From Acidiphilium sp. PA (lineage in GTDB: Bacteria > Pseudomonadota > Alphaproteobacteria > Acetobacterales > Acetobacteraceae): a stretch of DNA of 52,336 bases. The notes below the pieces were generated by a model. It did no database searches and had not been told where the DNA came from. It saw only the letters and a program-made list of their open reading frames with translations. A program made the translations under genes and the position numbers. Positions 1 to 5,541 of the stretch are shown here, in pieces. The stretch spans positions 29,268 through 81,603 of the forward strand of contig NZ_JAIMBY010000017.1 of NCBI RefSeq assembly GCF_026191915.1, written 5' to 3'. The first letter of the stretch is position 1; each line of letters opens with the position of its first letter.

Positions 1-414
1 GGGTATAGGCGGACGAGTGTGCCTTTTAGTGTGCGTTGGCTATCGGCGTGACGGTAAGTCTAAGCCCGAGAGTCCAAGTAGGCTTGGTCTAAATACGAAC
101 CTTCTTCGTCGACGTCCTCGTCCGTCGCGCCCGCAAACTAGGCTTCTAGCCCGTCCTACGCCTCCGGCGGCCCGTCGCCCTCTAGCTCTTCGACGTACGC
201 TTTTAGCCGGTTGACTGCTAGCTCTTGCTAAAAAATCGTTTCTCCAGGCCTTCTACTCGCACGGCCTGGCTGCTCGCTTCGAGCTAGCACTAGTACGACG
301 CGACAGCTAGGCGGCCGTCACGCACGACGACCCCGACCGCGCTAGGCCCCACATGGCTGCCGCAGCACGCCGCTTGCTGTTACTAGACCTGCACTACGCC
401 GCCTAGCTGCTCGA
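1..414. other. Block written as non-reversed complement of IS3/IS5 sequence (assembly or data error)
   Basis: Complementing these bases while keeping their left-to-right order gives sensible DNA. Bases 1-208 then equal the reverse complement of 622 down to 415 with no mismatch that I found. Bases 209 to about 414-416 then continue straight on as the end of an IS3-family OrfA (ending LAKRSGR, stop) and the first 54 residues of OrfB (starts MSVPDRRAKL, contains LSIRRQCVLLGLARSGVY). Neither strand encodes anything recognisable as the block is given. A same-direction complement would need parallel strands, so no biological rearrangement can make it. The likely cause is a consensus or gap-fill step that complemented without reversing. 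Do not annotate genes here on either strand. Confidence 0.9.
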
Positions 415-549
415 CCGATTTTCGCATGCAGCTTCTCGATCTCCCGCTGCCCGGCGGCCTCCGCATCCTGCCCGATCTTCGGATCAAACGCCCGCGCTGC
501 CTGCTCCTGCAGCTGCTTCTTCCAAGCATAAATCTGGTTCGGATGAACC
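415..549 (-). pseudogene. IS3-family transposase OrfA, C-terminal fragment
   Basis: Read on the minus strand from the edge of the IS5-family element, this gives VHPNQIYAWKKQL and then a coiled, E/K/Q-rich stretch ending LHAKIG. That is the helix-turn-helix exit and leucine-zipper part of IS3-family OrfA. The N-terminal half is missing, because the frame meets the IS5-family element at 553. The downstream half is only recoverable from the wrongly oriented block at 1-414, which supplies the OrfA end and OrfB start. The sequence on the far side of the IS5 element (from 1488) does not look like an OrfA N-terminus, so deletion or recombination has probably removed the rest. Confidence 0.75.
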
Positions 550-552
550 TGA

Positions 553-1484
553 GAGCCCGAATCTGAATGGCAGTGCGGCTATCGGTTGCGTGTGATTTTC
601 CGTGTGAGCAGGCGGATATGGGCGAGGAAGAGCCATGCGGTGGCGCTGGTAACGGTGGCCTCGAAATCCTTTGCAAGACGTCGGCATCTGCCGAACCAGG
701 CGAAGGTTCTCTCCACGACCCAGCGTCGCGGCAGGAGTTCGAACCCGCTGGCGGTGTCGGAGCGCTTGACGATCTGTATGGTCCATTTGCCGATTTTGGC
801 GAGGCGTCCATTGAGTTTGGGACCGGCATAGCCGCCGTCGGCGAACACGTGCCGCAACCAGGGATACAGGGATTTGACCGATTTGAGCACGTCGGGCGCC
901 CCATCCCGATCCTGAATGCCGGCATGATGAACGATCGCACCGACGAGGTGGCCGATTGTATCGGTGATGATGTGGCGCTTGCGTCCCTTGATCTTCTTTC
1001 CGGCATCGAACCCGCACGGCCCGCCGGCTTCGGTGGTCTTGACCGACTGGCTGTCGATCACGCCGGCTGTGGGCGACGCCTCTCGTCCAGCTATCTCCCG
1101 CGCCTGCATGACCAGGACGTGATTGATACGATCAAATGTGCCGTCGCGACAGAAGCGGTAAAAATACCCCTGCACAGTGGTGAACGGCGCGAATTCCTTC
1201 GGGATCTGCCGCCACTGGCAACCGGTCGACAGCATGTAGAAGATGGCCTCCACAATCCTTCGCAGCACCACCGTCCGGGGCCGGCCTCGATGCGGCGGCA
1301 AGGGCATGAATGGTTCGATCAAGGCCCATTCGGCGTCGGTGAGGTCGCTTGCGTAGCGCAATCCGGCCCGGCAATATCGTTGCCGGGCGATTTCAGTCCA
1401 GGCCATTGCGAATCCGTCTGTTGTTGCAAACCGACAGAATCACAACCTACTGAAATCGCTCAACTATCTTTTGCGGTCAGGCTC
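553..1484 (-). mobile_element. IS5-family insertion sequence (IS1031-like), 932 bp
   Basis: A complete transposase gene lies between ends that start GAGCCCGA (left) and GAGCCTGA (right, reverse complement), so the terminal match is 7 of 8 and then weakens. Both sides carry TGA (550-552 and 1485-1487). This fits the 3-bp TNA target duplication known for IS1031-type IS5 elements, but a match at the one variable base has a 1 in 4 chance of arising randomly. Length is as expected for this group. The intact transposase suggests a recent arrival. The left flank is IS3 OrfA and the right flank is unrelated, so the two flanks may not have been adjacent before insertion. Confidence 0.8.
579..1406 (-). 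CDS. IS5-family DDE transposase
   Basis: 275 residues, full length for the family. It has an N-terminal DUF4096-type segment (LTDAEWALIEPF near residue 22), then a DDE catalytic core. Catalytic candidates are D118 in GVIDSQSVK, D190 in FADGGYAG and E232 in RRWVVERTFAWF; the spacing and Y/R residues after E are typical. It catalyses cut-and-paste transposition of the surrounding element. It starts 79 bp inside the right end of the IS and stops 26 bp before the left end, leaving little untranslated sequence. No frameshift or internal stop is present, so it is probably functional. A decayed relative of the same family lies at about 19.2 kb. Confidence 0.93.
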   Translation of the reverse strand: MAWTEIARQRYCRAGLRYASDLTDAEWALIEPFMPLPPHRGRPRTVVLRRIVEAIFYMLSTGCQWRQIPKEFAPFTTVQGYFYRFCRDGTFDRINHVLVMQAREIAGREASPTAGVIDSQSVKTTEAGGPCGFDAGKKIKGRKRHIITDTIGHLVGAIVHHAGIQDRDGAPDVLKSVKSLYPWLRHVFADGGYAGPKLNGRLAKIGKWTIQIVKRSDTASGFELLPRRWVVERTFAWFGRCRRLAKDFEATVTSATAWLFLAHIRLLTRKITRNR

Positions 1485-1619
1485 TGAGATCGGGCCAAAT
1501 CGAACTCGCCCGCCTGGTCGTTGAAACGCTGAACCTGGAGGCTGTAGGCGTGATACCAAAACCGCATGATGGACGCGCGTCAGGGGGAATACGGCGACCG
1601 TTCGGCGGAGTTGATCGGG

Positions 1620-2102
1620 TTAATGATAGCGAGAGGAGGAGGGTGCTGGGCCAAATTTGTTCGCACCGGCATCGCCTGCCATCAAATCGAATACCACCAT
1701 GATGAACCAAGCGATTGTCGCGCCGATCAGCAATAACAAGCCAAGAAGTTTATTGCTATGACTGGTATCATGCACAATGGCGGGTAGGAGCCCGATTCCA
1801 AAACCGGCATACGTGCCGATCGCCCAAAACGCTGAGCGCCCACTATCATGCAGGCGGCGAATTTGGACCGCGATATACGGGAGGAACGACACGATAAAAA
1901 GGAGTTGGAATACCCAATAAAAAGCCAATAAGCCGGACGACAGCCATCCCGGTGTCCATCCAGCTGCAGCCCAGAATAGTCTGTAGGTCAGATAGAGAGA
2001 CAGCCAAAAAAGGATGAAAAGCCAAAACTCCGATCGGTTACTTCGTTCAGTGAAATTAAATGCGCTTTTGTAGCTCGACAAAATGATTTGATCGAATTTC
2101 AT
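1620..2102 (-). CDS. DUF805 family inner-membrane protein
   Basis: 160 residues with four predicted hydrophobic segments (about 28-46, 55-80, 95-112 and 120-142) and the DUF805 features: an N-terminal F..R.NR.EFW segment and the motif QIRRLHDSGRS after the second membrane pair. DUF805 proteins are small inner-membrane proteins of unknown function, often near phage or stress genes. The start is supported by AGGAA a few bases upstream of ATG at 2102. The last 15 residues are hydrophilic and end only about 130 bp from the IS5 element. No operon partner is visible. The family assignment is firm and the role unknown. Confidence 0.8.
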   Translation of the reverse strand: MKFDQIILSSYKSAFNFTERSNRSEFWLFILFWLSLYLTYRLFWAAAGWTPGWLSSGLLAFYWVFQLLFIVSFLPYIAVQIRRLHDSGRSAFWAIGTYAGFGIGLLPAIVHDTSHSNKLLGLLLLIGATIAWFIMVVFDLMAGDAGANKFGPAPSSSRYH

Positions 2103-2352
2103 TTATCATTTCCTGAAGCGAAAGGGAGACTTCGAGCAATCAAACCGTAACGATATCTATTGGAGTTTGCAAGCTGTAGGATAGGCAGAGCCCTTGCGAA
2201 GCCCATCAATCATAACAACACGGCAAGCCGTAGAATTTGTCTCCCGCGATCCTCATCAATCCACCCTCGCCAAAACCCAAACCAAAAAATTCTAACAATC
2301 CCCCTAACAAACCCCTTTCTCACCCCCCACCGATCATGGTTTACACATAGTC

Positions 2353-3078
2353 ATGATCGCAAACGCGCCGTTCATGCCTGCCGACCCGACCGAGCGCTTC
2401 ACGGTGATCTTCCGTGCCCTGCAGCGCTCGGTCGCCGACAACGGCTACCGCCTCAAAATCCACGGCCCGCTCATCGTCCTGATCTGGAACTACCTCGCCC
2501 GCCAGATCGCCCGCTTCGCCCGCATCGCCTCCCGCCCACCCCAATCTCCCCGCACCCGCACCCGCGCCTCGGGACCGGTCGAGCGCGAACCCGCCGCCCC
2601 CAACCCCAAACCCAAACCACCCCTCACCCTGCCCCGCGGCTTCGCCTGGCTGATCCGCCTGCTCCCCAACGGCCCCGCCACCGTCGTCGCCGGTGCCGCC
2701 GCCCGCGCCGATCTCCAGCTTTTCATGGAAGACCCCATCGTGCTGGACCTGCTGGCCACCCACCCCAGCCTCGGCCGCATCCTCCGCCCCCTCCACACCA
2801 TGCTCGGCCTGCGTCCCCCCCAAATCATCAAACGCCCCAGAAAACCCCGGAGCGAACCCACAGGCGAACCAAAACCCCGCCCCAAACGCCCCCGCCCCAA
2901 GCGCCAGCCCGACTTCATGGCCCAATACAAAGTCAACCCCGACGGCAGCATCGACTTCACGCCCGAACAACTCCGCGACATCCTCGGCCCACCCCCACCA
3001 CCCGTGCCCCCCTGGCACCACCCCTTCGTGCCCTCGTTCGATGCGAAAAAAATGTGGCGCAAAGGCCCGCGGGGCTGA
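2353..3078 (+). CDS. Proline-rich hypothetical protein, copy 1 of a repeated family
   Basis: 241 residues, no recognised domain. Residues 1-60 are helical and basic-aromatic (FRALQRSVADNGYRLKIH, then a stretch that could lie on a membrane). The middle is rich in P, R and K. Residues 110-160 form a leucine-rich segment, and the C-terminus is P-rich and ends KKMWRKGPRG. An almost identical gene lies at 30663-31400 on the other strand, 4 residues longer in the P/N/K-rich linker. About 30 bp upstream and about 135 bp downstream are conserved too, so the whole unit was duplicated. Strong amino-acid conservation suggests it is a real gene. I recall similar multicopy genes in Acetobacteraceae but cannot name a function. 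Confidence 0.7.
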   Translation: MIANAPFMPADPTERFTVIFRALQRSVADNGYRLKIHGPLIVLIWNYLARQIARFARIASRPPQSPRTRTRASGPVEREPAAPNPKPKPPLTLPRGFAWLIRLLPNGPATVVAGAAARADLQLFMEDPIVLDLLATHPSLGRILRPLHTMLGLRPPQIIKRPRKPRSEPTGEPKPRPKRPRPKRQPDFMAQYKVNPDGSIDFTPEQLRDILGPPPPPVPPWHHPFVPSFDAKKMWRKGPRG

Positions 3079-3092
3079 TGCACGCCTAAATC

Positions 3093-3108
3093 GTTACGAT
3101 ATCGTAAC
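3093..3108. repeat. 16-bp perfect palindrome
   Basis: GTTACGATATCGTAAC lies 15 bp after the stop of the hypothetical gene. The inverted copy near 30.64 kb keeps only the outer arms (CGTTA..TAACG). It may be a binding site or part of the 3' end of the duplicated unit. No T-run follows directly, so it is not a simple terminator. Confidence 0.5.
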
Positions 3109-3127
3109 AACACAGGCAAAGAAGCAA

Positions 3128-3180
3128 GGGAAGTTCTTCTTTTTTGTGAACAAAAAAGAAGCAAAAAAAACTTTGTTAAT
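3128..3180 (+). repeat. A/T hairpin repeat, unit A
   Basis: A perfect 11-bp stem (CTTCTTTTTTG / CAAAAAAGAAG, loop TGAA) at 3136-3161 is followed by GC, an A-run and CTTTGTTAA. It belongs to a family that recurs near 30.5, 37.8, 40.0, 48.0 and 48.2 kb. Units lie at gene 3' ends and cluster borders, so they may act as bidirectional transcription terminators. The GC-rich tail (GTGCCGGTGAAAACGCCCG) is shared with the copy at 30.53-30.56 kb. Confidence 0.8.
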
Positions 3181-3220
3181 TTGGGTCCGTGCCGGTGAAA
3201 ACGCCCGTGCCCGATGCACG

Positions 3221-4348
3221 CTAGCCGAAGGTCACTAACAGCGCCGAGAAATCATCGTCCAACGGGCCCGGGCGGGCGGCGGCGCGGACTGCCGCGTAGA
3301 TCGCGCTGGTGAGAGGGACGCCTGGTACCGCGCATTGACCCGTCAAGTGCCGAAGGTCTTCGAGCTGCCACTGGCGGCCGTCCGGCGTCAGGATTTCAAA
3401 CGCACCGTCGGACACAATAAAGAGCTCCGCGCCCGGCGGCAGGACCGCAGTGCCGGCCTGCCATCTGCCGGCGGGCAGCATGCCGATGGCGGGGCTGCGG
3501 CACCAAAGCGGCACCGGCTCGGGCTGCCCGGGCGTCGTCAGAAACGCCGGGTGATGGCCGGCGGCGCAATAGCGCAGCGTGCGGCTGGGCAAATGATACG
3601 TGAAATACCACAGCGTCAGCATCAGGCCGTTATGTTCCTCCATCGGGAACACCTGGTTCAACCCGGCGGCGACCGCCGCCGGATCGCTGAAATCGACGCC
3701 GGGCAGAGCGCGGCGGCGGAGCGTGTTCGCAACATTGGCGGCGTGCATCGCCGAGCCGATACCGTGGCCCGAGACATCGAGCAGAAACCCGGCAAAGACC
3801 GTCTCGGTGAGAAACTGATAGCCGAACGCATCGCCGCCGAGCGTGGCGGAGGGTACGAAGCACCATTCGGTACGGATCGGGCCGTCGGAAATCGGCCGCG
3901 GCAGGATCGCGCGGACGTAGTCCTCCGCGCGTTTCAAATCCGCGCTATGCTCCTCCTCACGGGCGATCTCGGCGCGGTCGCGCCGTTCATAGCGGATCGG
4001 GAACGCACCGAGGCTGAACGTGGCGCCGCTTCGCAGCCGGGTTGGCCGCTCGAGCCTCTGACCATCGAGATAGGTGCCGTTGGTGCTGCCGAGATCGGTA
4101 AGAACGGCATCGATGCCGAAGAGCTCGATCCGGCAGTGACGGCGGGAGATCTCCGGGCTCGTAATGACCAGCTCGGCCGGTCGGGCACGGCCGATCGTCA
4201 TGCCCGCGGGCGCGATAGCGGCGCGGATCGGCGCGCCGTCGATCGAAAAATTCAGGAAATGGCCGAGCTGCATCGGCGGCGCCTCGATGACCGGGAAACG
4301 ACGCACGATCGTCTGCTCGCCATTGTCGTCATCGAGCGAAGCCGCCAT
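3221..4348 (-). CDS. FHA domain-SpoIIE-type PP2C serine phosphatase
   Basis: 375 residues from ATG at 4348, chosen because AGGAG lies 7 bp before it; an ATG 12 codons upstream has no such site. An N-terminal FHA phosphothreonine-binding domain shows GRARPAELVI, ISRRHCRIE and DLGSTNGTYLDG. A short charged helix leads to a SpoIIE/RsbU-type phosphatase domain with GGDAFGY, DVSGHGIGSAM, AAGHHPAFL, SDGAFE and DDDFSALLV, which carry the metal-binding aspartates. It should dephosphorylate a phospho-STAS protein in response to a signal read by the FHA domain. The STAS and anti-sigma-like kinase genes are divergent next door, so the three probably form one partner-switching switch. The target sigma factor is not in view. 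Confidence 0.9.
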   Translation of the reverse strand: MAASLDDDNGEQTIVRRFPVIEAPPMQLGHFLNFSIDGAPIRAAIAPAGMTIGRARPAELVITSPEISRRHCRIELFGIDAVLTDLGSTNGTYLDGQRLERPTRLRSGATFSLGAFPIRYERRDRAEIAREEEHSADLKRAEDYVRAILPRPISDGPIRTEWCFVPSATLGGDAFGYQFLTETVFAGFLLDVSGHGIGSAMHAANVANTLRRRALPGVDFSDPAAVAAGLNQVFPMEEHNGLMLTLWYFTYHLPSRTLRYCAAGHHPAFLTTPGQPEPVPLWCRSPAIGMLPAGRWQAGTAVLPPGAELFIVSDGAFEILTPDGRQWQLEDLRHLTGQCAVPGVPLTSAIYAAVRAAARPGPLDDDFSALLVTFG

Positions 4349-4461
4349 CGAAACTCCTGTCCAATCCGCCGGTACGATTGTCATCGAAGTTTCACTTCAA
4401 ATACAAAACAATCCAAAACGCAACGTTTTTCGCGGCTTGAAATATACCGGCACCTCTGGCA

Positions 4462-4845
4462 TTGCCGAATGGCACGCGGTCGAATCCGGCCCGGACAAAG
4501 GAGTTCGCCAAGCCGATTGCCTTTGAGGAGCTTGCGGGGAACATCACCAAGGTCGTGCTGTCCGGGCGGATCGACATCGCCGGCGCATCGGCCATCGACA
4601 TGCCGATGAGCCTGGTGGGCGGGTCGAAAAAGGCGGTGATCGTGGATCTCGCCGGTGTCGAGTTCATGGCCTCGCTGGGGCTGCGCAGCGTGGTGCTGAG
4701 CGGCAAGACGGTGCTGGGCAAGGGCGGCAAATACGTCCTGCTGGCACCGCGCCCGGCGGTGGAAGAGGTGATCACCACCAGCGGCGTGGATGAGCTGTTC
4801 CCGATTTTCCACGACGAGGCATCGGCGATCGCCGCGGTGTCCTGA
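4462..4845 (+). CDS. STAS-domain anti-sigma factor antagonist
   Basis: Up to 127 residues. The STAS fold is clear: ITKVVLSGRIDIAGA, then VIVDLAGVEFMASLGLRSVV, where S in the MASLG loop is the expected phospho-acceptor, and a C-terminal helix ending with the hydrophobic ELFPIFHDE. The role is to bind and sequester an anti-sigma kinase when unphosphorylated. The start is uncertain. The TTG at 4462 has no ribosome site, whereas AAAGGAG at 4498-4504 lies just before the first conserved residues but is followed only by an ATT codon, so a rare start or a shorter protein is possible. Five bases separate it from the next gene. Confidence 0.85.
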   Translation: MPNGTRSNPARTKEFAKPIAFEELAGNITKVVLSGRIDIAGASAIDMPMSLVGGSKKAVIVDLAGVEFMASLGLRSVVLSGKTVLGKGGKYVLLAPRPAVEEVITTSGVDELFPIFHDEASAIAAVS

Positions 4846-4850
4846 TCGTC

Positions 4851-5258
4851 GTGGACCAGCGTCTGGCAATCACGACCGCGCCGTCAGACCTCGCGCGGCT
4901 CTACCCATGGTTGGATGAGGCGGCGGCTCAAGCCGGCGTGCCGGATCTGCTGTTGGCCCGGCTGCATGTGGCGGCCGAAGAAGCGGTGATGAACGTAGCG
5001 ATGCACGGCATCGGCCTCGATCGGGGCGGGGTTATTACCGTGAGTTTACGCCAGGAGGATGCCGTGGTCGCGCTGGTGGTCGAGGATTCCGGTCCGGCAT
5101 TCGACCCCGTGGCGGCACCGGCGGTGGCCAAAGACGTCAGCCTGCGAGGGGCCGGCGCAGGCGGGTTGGGGCTGCGTCTGCTGCGGCATTATTGCAAGGA
5201 TATGGCATATCATCGCGAGGCCGGGGTGAACCGGCTGATCCTGCGGTTCGCGCTCTAG
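4851..5258 (+). CDS. RsbW-like ATP-binding anti-sigma regulatory protein (HATPase_c)
   Basis: 135 residues from GTG at 4851. It has the GHKL fold: N-box AAEEAVMNVAMHG around residues 41-53, G1 box VVEDSGPAFDP and the G2-type GGLGLRLLRHYCKD. The short single-domain form is typical of RsbW/SpoIIAB-like kinases that phosphorylate a STAS partner and bind a sigma factor or other output. It lies 5 bp after the STAS gene in the same transcription unit and divergent from the FHA-phosphatase, giving a complete three-part switch. No sigma factor gene is adjacent, so the output target is unknown. Confidence 0.88.
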   Translation: MDQRLAITTAPSDLARLYPWLDEAAAQAGVPDLLLARLHVAAEEAVMNVAMHGIGLDRGGVITVSLRQEDAVVALVVEDSGPAFDPVAAPAVAKDVSLRGAGAGGLGLRLLRHYCKDMAYHREAGVNRLILRFAL

Positions 5259-5541
5259 ACGGAATTCGCCGGTTTTGCGATCGGCATGCGCGCCATGCGG
5301 CAGGGCGAGCACCTGACCAAAGGCGCGGAAACCGACGTTGCGGCGCGCCGCGTCGCGCAGACCATACCACACCGTCCTCGAAGGCCCTGCGTGGTGCATA
5401 AGCCCATTCAACGCGCTGCGCAGCACCAACCGCCACGCCACCAGCCCAGGCGCACGCCGCCCGACGAAGCCGTCATGGTCGCTGCGATCGACCGCAAATG
5501 CCGCGGCATCGATCCGCGTCCCGGTTCAAATGCCACGCGCG
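5259..5541 (-). other. 283-bp gap with a coding-like but startless minus-strand frame
   Basis: The minus strand is open from about 5525 into the HATPase gene and reads like protein (WRLVLRSALNGLMHHAG, then WYGLRDAARRNVGFRAFGQ). No convincing start or ribosome site is present and the frame runs antisense into a clearly real gene. I read it as a possible decayed gene end. I cannot name a family. No terminator was recognised. Confidence 0.3.

Noticed and set aside
567-1487. Long plus-strand open frame across the IS5 element
   Set aside because: It is antisense to the transposase with intact DDE residues.
2490-3164. Open frames of about 225 residues opposite the proline-rich gene
   Set aside because: They arise from GC-rich codon structure on the other strand; only the plus-strand frame is conserved as protein in both copies with its start.
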